64,000 nt of DNA, taken from positions 1,897,001 through 1,961,000 of the forward strand of contig NZ_JACCFJ010000001.1 of NCBI RefSeq assembly GCF_013410345.1. The letters are read 5' to 3'. This DNA comes from Saccharopolyspora hordei (lineage in GTDB: Bacteria; Actinomycetota; Actinomycetes; Mycobacteriales; Pseudonocardiaceae). Each line of letters starts with the position of its first letter. The first letter of the stretch is position 1. The notes under the pieces are model-generated. The model was not told the origin of the DNA, made no database searches, and worked only from the letters and a program-made list of their open reading frames with translations. Shown piece after piece: positions 45,361 to 53,703 of the stretch. A program made the position numbers and the translations under genes.

Positions 45361-46806
45361 GTGCCGTTGACGCTGCGCGACCTGGTCGCGGACCCCGAGC
45401 TGGGCCTCGCCGTGCGGGCCGGTGACCGGGTGCTGGACCGGCCGGTCACCTGGGTGCACACCAGCGAGCTGACCGACCCGTCACCGTTCCTGGAGGGCGG
45501 CGAGCTGCTGCTCACCACCGGCCTGGCGCTGCGGCGCGCGGACTGCGCCGGGCTGGTCGACGCGCTGACCTCGGTCGGTGCCGCCGGACTGGGCTTCGGC
45601 GTCGGGCTGAGCCACCGCGAGGTCCCCGCCGAGCTGGTGGCCGCCGCCGAGCGGGCCGGGCTGCCGCTGCTCGAAGTGCCCCGCCCGACCCCGTTCATCG
45701 CGATCAGCAAGGCCGTCTCGCGGACCCTCGCCGCGGACGAGTACGCGAGCCTGCGCCGCACCAGCCGCGCGCAGCACGAGTTGGCGCAGGCGGCGGGCAC
45801 CGGCGGCGTCGCCGCGCTGGTGCGCACGCTCGCGCGGCTGCTCGGCGCGTGGGTGCTGCTGCTGGACCCCGGCGGCCGGCTGCTGCACAGCGCGCCGGTC
45901 GCGGCCGGCTCCCGGCTGGCGCAGCTGAGGTCCGAAGTGGACGAGCTGCGCGCGAAGCGCGGCCTGGCGGCCACCGGGTTCGCGCTCGGCGACCAGGAGG
46001 TGAGCATGCAGGCGCTCGGCGGCCGGGCACGCGGGTTCCTCGTCGTGGGCCGCGGCGGGCCGTTCGCCACCACGGACCACCACGTGATCAACTCGGCCGC
46101 CTCGCTGCTCACCTTGGCCCTGGAGCAGGTCGAGGCGCTGGGCGCGGTGCGGCGGCGGCTGCGGTCGGGCTTCCTGGAGCTGCTGCTGCGCGGCGAACCG
46201 GTGCAGGACGTGCTCGGCGACCTGCGCGCCGAGCTGCCGCCGGAACCGTTCCGGGTGGTCGTGCTGCTCGGCGCGCGGAACCGGGACGAACTGCTCGCCG
46301 AGCTGGCCGCGGACCAGCCGAGCGCCGTCTACCTGGCCGAGCGCGGTGATGCGGTGGTGGCGCTGGTCGGCGAGGACGCGCTGGACTGGATCACCGACCA
46401 GCCCGGGCTCGCCGTCGGCGTGTCCGAGCCGAGCACGTCGGCCGGGGTCGCCGAGGGGCTGCGGCAGGCCGAGCAGGCGGCGCAGGCCGCCAAGCGCGGC
46501 GGCACCGTGGTGCGCTTCAGCGACCTGGCCGGGCGCGGTCTGCTCGACCTCCTCCCGGACGCCGACGCGCGGGCCTTCGCCGAGTCCGTGCTGGCACCGC
46601 TGCGCGACCACGACGTGCTCCTGCGGTCCCTGCGGGCGTGGCTGGCGCACCACGGCCAGTGGGACCCGGCGGCGAACCGGCTCGGCGTGCACCGGCACAC
46701 CCTGCGCAACCGCGTGCACAAGGCCGAGGACCTGCTCGGGCGCAGCCTCGACCAGCCCGGTGTGCGGGCCGAGCTGTGGCTGGCCCTGCACGTGCTCGGC
46801 GTGTGA
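45361..46806 (+). CDS. PucR-family transcriptional regulator (first of tandem pair)
   Basis: 481 residues from GTG 45361, with GGGAGGTG upstream. N-terminal PucR sensory domain (LTLRDLVADPELGLAVRAGD, VTWVHTSELTDPSPFLEGGELLLTTG), a middle GGDEF-like/CdaR part, and a C-terminal HTH_30 domain (HHGQWDPAANRLGVHRHTLRNRVHKAEDLL). Such regulators activate catabolism of purines, GABA, polyamines or amino acids. Three bases separate it from a second PucR gene; the two are co-transcribed and sit directly upstream of a ureohydrolase and an aldehyde dehydrogenase. Confidence 0.93.
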   Translation: MPLTLRDLVADPELGLAVRAGDRVLDRPVTWVHTSELTDPSPFLEGGELLLTTGLALRRADCAGLVDALTSVGAAGLGFGVGLSHREVPAELVAAAERAGLPLLEVPRPTPFIAISKAVSRTLAADEYASLRRTSRAQHELAQAAGTGGVAALVRTLARLLGAWVLLLDPGGRLLHSAPVAAGSRLAQLRSEVDELRAKRGLAATGFALGDQEVSMQALGGRARGFLVVGRGGPFATTDHHVINSAASLLTLALEQVEALGAVRRRLRSGFLELLLRGEPVQDVLGDLRAELPPEPFRVVVLLGARNRDELLAELAADQPSAVYLAERGDAVVALVGEDALDWITDQPGLAVGVSEPSTSAGVAEGLRQAEQAAQAAKRGGTVVRFSDLAGRGLLDLLPDADARAFAESVLAPLRDHDVLLRSLRAWLAHHGQWDPAANRLGVHRHTLRNRVHKAEDLLGRSLDQPGVRAELWLALHVLGV

Positions 46807-46809
46807 GGT

Positions 46810-48219
46810 GTGGCGGTGCTCGTCGAAGACCTGCTGGACCGGCCGGAGCTCGACCTCCGGGTGCGGGTGCGCGGCCGGGTGGACCGGCCGATCCGCTGGG
46901 TGCACACCATCGAGATCGAGTCGCCGGGGCGGTTCCTGCGCGGCGGCGAAGTGGTGCTCACCGCCGGGGTGTGGCGCACCGCCGGGATCACCGCGGAGGC
47001 GTTCGTGGCCGACCTCGTCGCGGCCGACGTCGCCGCCGTTGGGTTCGGCCTGGTGCCCCCGGAGACCGAGGTGCCGGAGGAGTTCGTGGCCGCCGCGCGC
47101 GACCGCGGGCTGACCTGCTTCGTGGTGCCCGTCGAGGTCGCGTTCCTGCAGATCGTGGAGGCCTTCGTCGCCACGAAGCGGGCGGAGTGGGAGCGCCCGC
47201 TGCGCCGCCACCTCGCGCAGCACGACGCCATCGTGGCCGCGCTGCGGGTCCAGCGGGGCGTCGGCACGGTGGTCCGCACGCTGGGTGCGCAGCTCGGCGA
47301 GCCCGTGGCGGTGCGCGCCGCCGGTGGCGTGGTGGCCGGTGAGGTGCCGGTGTCGCACCACCCGTTGCCGCTGGTCGGCGAGGGCCTGGCGGACGCGGAG
47401 CTGCTGCTGCCCAGGCCGGTGGAGGAGCTGGACGTCGAGCAGCAGGCGGCCGTGGTGCAGGCGATGCCGTTCATCGCGCTGGAGATCGAGCGCGCCCGGG
47501 CGGTCCGCGCGACGGAACTGCGGTACGCGTGGGAGCTCTTCGAGTGGGTGCACAGCGCCACGGTGGGCGTCGACACCGTCCGCACCCGGCTGCACTCGCT
47601 CGGCCTGCCGCCGGACGGCCCGCTCGCCGCGGTGGTGGTGCGCACCGCCGACCCGGACGCGGTGGCGGTGCGGCTCGGGGACCTGCTGGGCGGTGACGGG
47701 GTCGCGGCGCAGCGCGGCGGGGACGTGGTCGCGTTCGCGCGGGTGCGCGACAGCGCGGTGGACCTGGCGCGGTGGGTCCACGCGTCGCTGGGCGGCGCGG
47801 TGGGCGTCGGCCAGCCCGGCACCGCCGCGGAGCTGCGGGTGAGCCTGCTGCAGGCGGCGCACGCCGCGGAGGCGGTGTCGTCGCGGCCCGAGCGCGGCTG
47901 GATGACGCACGAGCAGCTGAGCAGCCCGGCGCTGCTGCTCTCCGCCCAGGACCCGGAACTGCTGGCGGCGACCTCCCGGGCGCTGCTCGGCCCGGTGCTC
48001 GACCACGACGAGCGGCGCGGCAGCGACCTGCTGCCGTCGCTGGCGGCGTACCTCGACGCGGGCGGGCGCTGGCAGGAGGCGGCGCGGCGCCTCCACGTGC
48101 ACATCAACACGCTGCGGCACCGGATGAGCCGGGTGGAGGAGCTCACCGGCCGCAGCCTCGCCAGCACCGCGGACCGCGTCGACCTCTACCTCGCCCTCCG
48201 CGCCCTCCGCCAGTCCTGA
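46810..48219 (+). CDS. PucR-family transcriptional regulator (second of tandem pair)
   Basis: 469 residues from GTG 46810. Same architecture as its upstream neighbour: PucR domain (LLDRPELDLRVRVRGRVDRP, IRWVHTIEIESPGRFLRGGEVVLT) and HTH_30 (DAGGRWQEAARRLHVHINTLRHRMSRVEEL). The two proteins have clearly diverged in the middle section, so they may form a heteromer or sense different ligands. Likely targets are the downstream ureohydrolase and aldehyde dehydrogenase. Confidence 0.92.
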   Translation: MAVLVEDLLDRPELDLRVRVRGRVDRPIRWVHTIEIESPGRFLRGGEVVLTAGVWRTAGITAEAFVADLVAADVAAVGFGLVPPETEVPEEFVAAARDRGLTCFVVPVEVAFLQIVEAFVATKRAEWERPLRRHLAQHDAIVAALRVQRGVGTVVRTLGAQLGEPVAVRAAGGVVAGEVPVSHHPLPLVGEGLADAELLLPRPVEELDVEQQAAVVQAMPFIALEIERARAVRATELRYAWELFEWVHSATVGVDTVRTRLHSLGLPPDGPLAAVVVRTADPDAVAVRLGDLLGGDGVAAQRGGDVVAFARVRDSAVDLARWVHASLGGAVGVGQPGTAAELRVSLLQAAHAAEAVSSRPERGWMTHEQLSSPALLLSAQDPELLAATSRALLGPVLDHDERRGSDLLPSLAAYLDAGGRWQEAARRLHVHINTLRHRMSRVEELTGRSLASTADRVDLYLALRALRQS

Positions 48220-48225
48220 TCCAGG

Positions 48226-48313
48226 CGCCCCGGACTCCGGGCGGGGCCACGCCGTGACGAGGCCGTTGACCTGCTCGTCCAATGCCGCCCCGGACTCCGG
48301 GCGGGGCCACGCC
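48226..48313. repeat. Two perfect 28-bp direct repeats 60 bp apart (CRISPR-like spacing)
   Basis: 48226-48253 and 48286-48313 are identical over exactly 28 bases, with 32 unrelated bases between. The repeat holds a 6-bp internal stem (GCCCCG...CGGGGC) and ends in GGCCACGCC. A third, poorly matching copy (16 of 28) lies at the next 60-bp step, 48346-48373. Unit and spacer sizes equal those of a minimal type I-E array, but with no cas genes here an intergenic palindromic repeat family is also possible. Confidence 0.5.
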
Positions 48314-48576
48314 CCCCCGGCGACCGGGACCCACCACGCCCTCGGCCACCGCCGGACCGGGCCTCGACACGCCCCCGGGGGCGTCGGTGCACCCGCGACT
48401 TCCACGGAGACCAGACGTCCGATCCCCAGGGAGGTCGTCGGACGATCGTCCCCCGGGGGTTGTGCGATCGTCCAACCGTGGTGGGGGACTTCGGAGGATC
48501 GGTGACTACCTCGGGCCGGTGATCCCGGCCACCCTGTGGTCCGGTGCCGCGCGGCCGCGGACGCCGTGGAGACGGT

Positions 48577-48618
48577 CGTGAGTGCGGAAGCCGCCTGGAG
48601 CCGGTTCGCGCACTCACG
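48577..48618. repeat. Inverted repeat CGTGAGTGCG / CGCACTCACG
   Basis: Perfect 10-bp arms (48577-48586 and 48609-48618) around 22 bases, directly upstream of the ureohydrolase ribosome site. The same arm sequence forms the hairpin after the aldehyde dehydrogenase gene (51471-51521). Confidence 0.65.
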
Positions 48619-48639
48619 AGGGAGTGGAGGGGATGCGAC

Positions 48640-49581
48640 ATGAACGAGCCGATCGGTCCGGTCGACGCCACGCGCGTGCCGCGCTACGGCGGGGACACCA
48701 CGTTCGCGCGGCTGCCCCGCCTCGCCGACGTGCCGGACGCCGACGTGCTCATCTGGGGCGTGCCCTTCGACACCGGGGTCAGCTACCGGCCCGGCGCCCG
48801 GTTCGGTCCCAACCACGTGCGCCAGAGCTCCCGGCTGCTGCGGCCGTACAACCCCGCGGCCGACGCCGAACCGTTCGCGGTGCGGCAGGTCGCCGACGCC
48901 GGTGACGTCGGCGTGAACCCGTTCGACATCGACGAGGCCATCAGCACCATCGAGACCAGCGCCCGCGAGCTGTCCGGCACCCGTCGCACGCTGCTGACCA
49001 TCGGCGGCGACCACACCATCGCGCTGCCGCTGCTGCGGGTGCAGCACGAGCGGCACGGGCCGGTGGCGGTGCTGCACTTCGACGCCCACCTGGACACCTG
49101 GGACACCTACTTCGGCGCGCCCCACACGCACGGGACCCCGTTCCGCCGCGCCGCCGAGGAGGGCCTGATCGACTTCGAGCACTCCATGCACGTCGGGCTG
49201 CGCGGCCCGCTGTACGCGAAGGTCGACCTGGACGAGAGCGAGCGGATGGGCTTCGCGGCGGTGCACAGCCGCGAGTTCGCCCGCACCCCGCTGGACACCA
49301 TCATCGAGCGCATCCGCGGCCGCCTCGGCGACCGCCCGGTGTACGTGTCCATCGACATCGACGTGCTGGACCCGGCGTTCGCCCCGGGCACCGGGACCCC
49401 GGAGGCCGGCGGGCTGTCCAGCCGCGAGCTGCTGGAGGTGGTGCGCGGGCTGGCCGACCTCAACGTCGTCGGCGCGGACCTGGTCGAGGTCGCCCCCGCC
49501 TACGACCACGCCGAGATCACCGGCATCGCCGCCGCCCACCTGCTGTACGACCTGTTGTGCGTGCTGCCCGGAGGCCGCTGA
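48640..49581 (+). CDS. Agmatinase/guanidinobutyrase-type ureohydrolase
   Basis: 313 residues from ATG 48640, with GGAGGGG upstream. Binuclear Mn2+ hydrolase of the arginase superfamily that removes urea from a guanidino group. Metal ligands are all present: [22 protein letters not shown], and [19 protein letters not shown]. The agmatinase-like [18 protein letters not shown] loop is seen. Agmatine (to putrescine) and 4-guanidinobutyrate (to GABA) are the likely substrates; the nearby aldehyde dehydrogenase relic and the intact one support a putrescine/GABA route. PucR genes lie upstream. Confidence 0.92.
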   Translation: MNEPIGPVDATRVPRYGGDTTFARLPRLADVPDADVLIWGVPFDTGVSYRPGARFGPNHVRQSSRLLRPYNPAADAEPFAVRQVADAGDVGVNPFDIDEAISTIETSARELSGTRRTLLTIGGDHTIALPLLRVQHERHGPVAVLHFDAHLDTWDTYFGAPHTHGTPFRRAAEEGLIDFEHSMHVGLRGPLYAKVDLDESERMGFAAVHSREFARTPLDTIIERIRGRLGDRPVYVSIDIDVLDPAFAPGTGTPEAGGLSSRELLEVVRGLADLNVVGADLVEVAPAYDHAEITGIAAAHLLYDLLCVLPGGR

Positions 49582-49926
49582 TGCGCCGGGTCCGCGACGT
49601 CGTCGACGGCCGGGCGGTGGACGCCCGCCGCGGGCGCACCACCGGCCTGGTCGACCCCGGGGCAGGACTGCACGGCCGCGACCCGCGTGCTCGTGGAGCG
49701 GTCCGTCGAGCTGCGGCGGGTCGGGCTGTCCCTGCCGGTGGTCATCGCCTCCACGGCCCCGGTGAAGGAGACCGCGCAGGCGGTGGTCCAGGCGAAGATC
49801 GCCGAGCTCGAGCGCGAGGTGGCCAGCAGGCAGGCAGCCATCACCTTCCTCCGGCACACCGCCGAGTGCCGCCACCGCTACCTCGACGACTGCCCGGACT
49901 GCGCGGCGTTCGCCCGCGAGCCGTGA
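49582..49926 (+). pseudogene. Chimeric relic: aldehyde dehydrogenase active-site piece joined to a MerR-like tail
   Basis: One frame, open from 49582 to the stop at 49926, reads PGQDCTAATRVLVERSV (49654-49704), the catalytic-Cys block of aminobutyraldehyde/betaine aldehyde dehydrogenases. It then continues without a break into VGLSLPVVIAS...ITFLRHTAECRHRYLDDCPDC, which resembles the C-terminal part of a MerR-type regulator. Neither half is complete. A deletion that fused two former genes explains it best. An internal GTG (49687) could still start a 79-residue product. It lies between the ureohydrolase and an intact aldehyde dehydrogenase. Confidence 0.55.
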
Positions 49927-50031
49927 CGGTCTGGACAGCGCCGACGGCGTCGGTGGACGGATTGGCAGTACGCCGGTGATCGACCGCGGTCGTAGCGTCG
50001 GGGCAGGACCGGACACGACAGGAGGCAGCGG

Positions 50032-51465
50032 ATGGCATCGGTGATCGGGAACTGGGTCGCGGGCGAGCGGGTCACCAGCGAGGCGACGTTCGAGGTGCGG
50101 CACCCCTACGACGGTTCGCTGGTCGCCACGGCCTGCTACGCCACCGACGCCGACGTGGAGCGCGCGGTGGCCGCCGCCGACGCGGTGCGCCGCGAGTTCG
50201 CCGCCACGCCCGCGCACGTGCGCGCCGCCGCGCTGGACCACGTGACCCGGCGGCTGGAGGAGCGGGCCGAGGAGGTCGCGCAGCTGATCACCGCCGAGAA
50301 CGGCAAGCCGATCAGCTGGGCGCGCGGCGAGGTCGCCCGCGCCGTCTCGACCTTCCGGTGGGGCGCGGAGGAGGCCCGCCGGTTCTCCGGCGAGCTGCAG
50401 CGGCTGGACACCGACCCGGGCGGCACCGGCCGGATGGCGCTCGTCCGCCGCGTCCCGCGCGGCCCCGTGCTCGGCATCTCCCCGTTCAACTTCCCGATCA
50501 ACCTGGTGGCGCACAAGGTCGCCCCGGCGCTGGCGGTCGGCGCGCCGATCGTGCTCAAGCCCGCGCCGAAGACCCCGCTGTCCGCGCTGGTGCTGGGCGA
50601 GCTCCTGGCCGAGACCGAGCTGCCCACCGGGTCCTGGTCGGTGCTGACCACCAGCAACGACAAGGCCGCCGAGCTGGTCACCGACCCGCGCCTGCCGGTG
50701 GTCTCCTTCACCGGGTCCGGCCCGGTCGGCTGGGGCATCCGCGACGCCGCGCCGCGCAAGCACGTCACGCTCGAGCTCGGCGGCAACGCCGCGGTGGTGG
50801 TCGACCCGACCTGGACGGACCTGGACTTCGCCGCGGACCGGATCGCGACCTTCGCGATGTACCAGGCCGGGCAGTCCTGCATCTCCGTGCAGCGCGTCTA
50901 CGCGCACCGCGACGTCTACGACGACCTCGCCGCGCGCGTGGTGAAGGCGGTCGAGGCGCAGGTCACCGGCGACCCGAAGGACCCGGCGACCAAGGTCGGC
51001 CCGATGATCGACGAGGCCGCCGCCGCCCGGCTCGAGGAGTGGGTCGGCGAGGCCGTCGAGGCCGGCGCCGAGGTGCTCACCGGTGGGACGCGGGACGGCG
51101 CCACCTTCGCGCCGACCGTGCTGGCCGACGTGCCGGAGGACGCCAAGGTCTCCTGCGAGGAGGTCTTCGGCCCGCTGCTGGTGCTGGCGCCGGTGGGGTC
51201 GGTGGACGAGGCGTTCGAGAAGGTCAACGCCTCCCGCTACGGGCTGCACGCCGGGGTGTTCACCCGCGACCTGCAGCTGGCCTTCCGCGCCGCCGCGGAG
51301 CTGGAGGTCGGCGGCGTGATCATCGGCGACGTGCCGAGCTACCGCGCCGACCAGATGCCCTACGGCGGGGTCAAGGAGTCCGGCGTGGGCCGCGAGGGCG
51401 TGCACGCCGCCATGGTCGACCTCACCCAGGAGCACGTCACGGTCCTCACCGGCATCCCCGTGTGA
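50032..51465 (+). CDS. NAD(P)-dependent aldehyde dehydrogenase
   Basis: 477 residues from ATG 50032, with AGGAGG upstream. Class 3/superfamily ALDH: PHE-type cofactor region [34 protein letters not shown], general base Glu in [12 protein letters not shown], nucleophile Cys in [14 protein letters not shown], and [10 protein letters not shown]. All catalytic residues are intact. It differs from the decayed aminobutyraldehyde dehydrogenase next to it (GQDC versus GQSC). Possible role: oxidation of an aldehyde from polyamine or guanidino compound breakdown, such as succinate semialdehyde. A strong hairpin follows. Confidence 0.93.
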   Translation: MASVIGNWVAGERVTSEATFEVRHPYDGSLVATACYATDADVERAVAAADAVRREFAATPAHVRAAALDHVTRRLEERAEEVAQLITAENGKPISWARGEVARAVSTFRWGAEEARRFSGELQRLDTDPGGTGRMALVRRVPRGPVLGISPFNFPINLVAHKVAPALAVGAPIVLKPAPKTPLSALVLGELLAETELPTGSWSVLTTSNDKAAELVTDPRLPVVSFTGSGPVGWGIRDAAPRKHVTLELGGNAAVVVDPTWTDLDFAADRIATFAMYQAGQSCISVQRVYAHRDVYDDLAARVVKAVEAQVTGDPKDPATKVGPMIDEAAAARLEEWVGEAVEAGAEVLTGGTRDGATFAPTVLADVPEDAKVSCEEVFGPLLVLAPVGSVDEAFEKVNASRYGLHAGVFTRDLQLAFRAAAELEVGGVIIGDVPSYRADQMPYGGVKESGVGREGVHAAMVDLTQEHVTVLTGIPV

Positions 51466-51470
51466 GGCGT

Positions 51471-51521
51471 GTGGTGGGTGTCGTGAGTGCGTGGGCGCGG
51501 TCAGCACTCACGACACACCAC
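51471..51521 (+). terminator. Aldehyde dehydrogenase terminator, shared palindrome family
   Basis: GTGGTG and TGTCGTGAGTGC on the left arm pair with GCACTCACGACACACCAC (51504-51521), 18 bp with a 2-base bulge and a 13-base loop. The GTCGTGAGTGC core is the same as at 48575-48586. Confidence 0.75.
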
Positions 51522-51563
51522 GAGCACGGGTCCCACGGCCCCGGGAGTTCACCCCCGAACACG

Positions 51564-51601
51564 GCAACGCCGCCCCCGGGAGCTCCCGGGGGCGGCGTTG
51601 C
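51564..51601. terminator. 38-bp perfect palindrome, bidirectional terminator
   Basis: GCAACGCCGCCCCCGGGAG followed by its exact complement, no mismatches, between the ALDH gene (+) and the DUF2631 gene (-, ends 51611). It should stop transcription from both sides. Confidence 0.8.
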
Positions 51602-51610
51602 GGTCCGTCG

Positions 51611-51895
51611 TCAGCCGCGCCAGGCGGTCTTCTTGCGGCGCAGGTCGATGAGCAGGCCGATGACCAGGATCGCGGCGATGATGATCAGCCACACGTCCTC
51701 GGTCTTGAAGTGGCCACCACCGCTGAGGATGCCCTGGTGGTTGCCGATCAGCATGATCAGGCACGCGAAGACGGAGAACCACCCGGCGACCTGCGTCGCC
51801 TTCGGGAAACCGCCGTGCCAGCCCCACTCGACCGACGGTTCTTCGGCCGGGTCGACGGCCTGGCTGGGCTTCTTCTCCAGCTCGGTGCTCGCCAC
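51611..51895 (-). CDS. DUF2631-type small membrane protein
   Basis: 94 residues from GTG 51895, with GGAGGGG upstream; a longer in-frame reading has no ribosome site. The cytoplasmic N-terminus ends in [20 protein letters not shown], a conserved feature. Two membrane helices follow ([11 protein letters not shown] and [17 protein letters not shown]) and a basic end. Unknown function, found across actinobacteria near dxr. Confidence 0.85.
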   Translation of the reverse strand: MASTELEKKPSQAVDPAEEPSVEWGWHGGFPKATQVAGWFSVFACLIMLIGNHQGILSGGGHFKTEDVWLIIIAAILVIGLLIDLRRKKTAWRG

Positions 51896-52081
51896 GTTCC
51901 CCTCCTGGTGCCACGTCCGGCTGCGCGGGCCGGATGATGATGCTCGAAGCGCGAACCACCGACCGGCGATCCACGCGCCCCATCCTCGCACACGCCGTCG
52001 ACGTGGCGGCGGGCGCCCGCCTCGGCCGAGCAGCGAAAAGGGGGCCGTGGCAAGCGCCTCGGCGCAGCCTCCCGCCGCGCC

Positions 52082-52354
52082 TCACCCGCGTGGCACCGAC
52101 CTGCGGCCGATGATCGCCCGGTGGGCGCCCAGCACGATGAGCGAGCCCACCAGGGCCAAGATCCAGGTGCTGAGCGACCAGAACCGGTCGATGCCCACCC
52201 CGAAGACCCAGTTGCCGATCAGGCCGCCGACGAAGGCGCCGACCACCCCCAGCAGCATCGTGACGAGGACCCCACCACCGTCCTCGCCCGGCATGATGGC
52301 CTTGGCCAGCGCGCCCACGACGAGACCGAGAACGATCCACCCGACGATCCCCAT
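52082..52354 (-). CDS. GlsB/YeaQ/YmgE-family small membrane protein
   Basis: 90 residues from ATG 52354, with GGAGGAGG upstream. Transglycosylase-associated/GlsB-type: [42 protein letters not shown], and a third helix [16 protein letters not shown]. Members are often stress-induced and of unknown mechanism. Divergent from dxr, sharing about 100 bp of regulatory space. Confidence 0.9.
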   Translation of the reverse strand: MGIVGWIVLGLVVGALAKAIMPGEDGGGVLVTMLLGVVGAFVGGLIGNWVFGVGIDRFWSLSTWILALVGSLIVLGAHRAIIGRRSVPRG

Positions 52355-52460
52355 GGTCGACCTCCTCCGAGCAGCGACCGATGGCCAGATCGTGACCCCG
52401 CACAGCGGTTCGTGCACCGCGAGCGACCTGTCCTCACCGGCTTCAGGGACAATGAGCGCG

Positions 52461-53699
52461 ATGCACGCCGACACCCCGAAGCAGAGCGCTCCCGGTCCGC
52501 GCACCGTCCTGGTGCTCGGCTCGACCGGGTCCATCGGTACCCAGGCCCTGGACGTCATCCGGCAGAACCCGGACCGGTTCCGCGTCGCGGGCCTGGCCGC
52601 GGGCGGCAGCGACCCGCGGACGCTCGCCGCGCAGGCGCTGGAGTTCCAGGTCCCCGCGGTCGCCGTGGCCAAGTCCACCGCCGTCGAGGACGTCCAGCTC
52701 GCCCTCTACGCCGAAGCCCAGCGGCGCGGCCACGCCGCCGGCGAGTTCGCCATGCCCCGGCTGCTGGCCGGGCCGGACGCCGCGACCGAGCTCATCGAGT
52801 CCACCCCCGCCGACGTGGTGCTCAACGGCGTCGACGGGTCCCGCGGCCTCAAGCCCACCCTCGCCGCGCTGGACACCGGCGCCCAGCTGGCGCTGGCGAA
52901 CAAGGAGTCGCTCATCGCGGGCGGGTCACTGGTGCTGGACCGGGCGGCGCCCGGGCAGATCGTGCCGGTGGACTCCGAGCACTCGGCGCTCGCGCAGTGC
53001 CTGCTCGGCGGGCGGGCCGACGAGGTCGAGAAGCTGGTGCTGACCGCCTCCGGCGGGCCCTTCCGCGGCCGCAAGCGCGACGAGCTCGTCGACGTCACGG
53101 TGGAGCAGGCGCTGGCGCACCCGACCTGGTCGATGGGCAACGTGGTGACGATCAACTCGGCGACCCTGGTGAACAAGGGCCTGGAGCTGATCGAGGCGCA
53201 CCTGCTGTTCGGCGTCGACTACGACCGCATCGAGGTGGCGGTGCACCCGCAGTCGATCGTGCACTCGATGGTCACCTACACGGACGGCTCCACGATCGCC
53301 CAGGCCAGCCCGCCGAACATGCGGATCCCGATCGCGATGAGCCTGGAGTGGCCGCGCCGGGTGCCCGGGGCCGCGCCCGCGCTGGACTTCTCCCGGGCGC
53401 AGGAGTGGACCTTCGAGCCGGTCGACGACGAGGCGTTCCCGGCGATCGAGCTCGCTCGCGCGGCCGGGTCCGGCGGCGGCTGCCTGCCGGCCGTCTACAA
53501 CGCGGCCAACGAGGAAGCGCTCGCGGCTTTCGTCGACGGCCGACTCGGCTTCACCGGGATCGTGCAGACTGTGGGTGACGTGCTCGCCGGGGCCGACCAG
53601 TGGCGGTCCGCGCCGGCCGGCTTGGACGAGGTCTTCGCGGCCGAGGACTGGGCGCGCGCCAGGGCGAACGAACTGGTGGCTGCGGGGAAGGCGGAGTGA
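52461..53699 (+). CDS. dxr: 1-deoxy-D-xylulose 5-phosphate reductoisomerase
   Basis: 412 residues if read from ATG 52461; ATG 52452 would add 3. The GACAAT box at 52448-52453 ends 7 bases before ATG 52461, as in leaderless actinobacterial genes. Second step of the MEP isoprenoid route, and the target of fosmidomycin. Motifs: NADPH loop [71 protein letters not shown] split over the metal site, and [14 protein letters not shown]. Upstream of rip1 and ispG, the usual actinobacterial trio. Confidence 0.97.
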   Translation: MHADTPKQSAPGPRTVLVLGSTGSIGTQALDVIRQNPDRFRVAGLAAGGSDPRTLAAQALEFQVPAVAVAKSTAVEDVQLALYAEAQRRGHAAGEFAMPRLLAGPDAATELIESTPADVVLNGVDGSRGLKPTLAALDTGAQLALANKESLIAGGSLVLDRAAPGQIVPVDSEHSALAQCLLGGRADEVEKLVLTASGGPFRGRKRDELVDVTVEQALAHPTWSMGNVVTINSATLVNKGLELIEAHLLFGVDYDRIEVAVHPQSIVHSMVTYTDGSTIAQASPPNMRIPIAMSLEWPRRVPGAAPALDFSRAQEWTFEPVDDEAFPAIELARAAGSGGGCLPAVYNAANEEALAAFVDGRLGFTGIVQTVGDVLAGADQWRSAPAGLDEVFAAEDWARARANELVAAGKAE

Positions 53700-53703
53700 G
53701 CTG

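Larger units (their letters stand above)
48220..48639. other. Non-coding repeat-bearing stretch before the ureohydrolase gene
   Basis: 420 bases with no credible gene. Holds the 28-bp direct repeats at 48226-48313, several C/G-rich short palindromes (for example CCCCCGGGGG near 48372), and a 10-bp inverted repeat at 48577-48618. Confidence 0.5.

Noticed and set aside
45481..51507. A minus-strand open frame of about 2,000 codons opposite the PucR, ureohydrolase and ALDH genes
   Set aside because: It mirrors high-GC coding on the plus strand, its product is His/Arg/Gly/Gln-rich low complexity, and the plus-strand genes have full family motifs.
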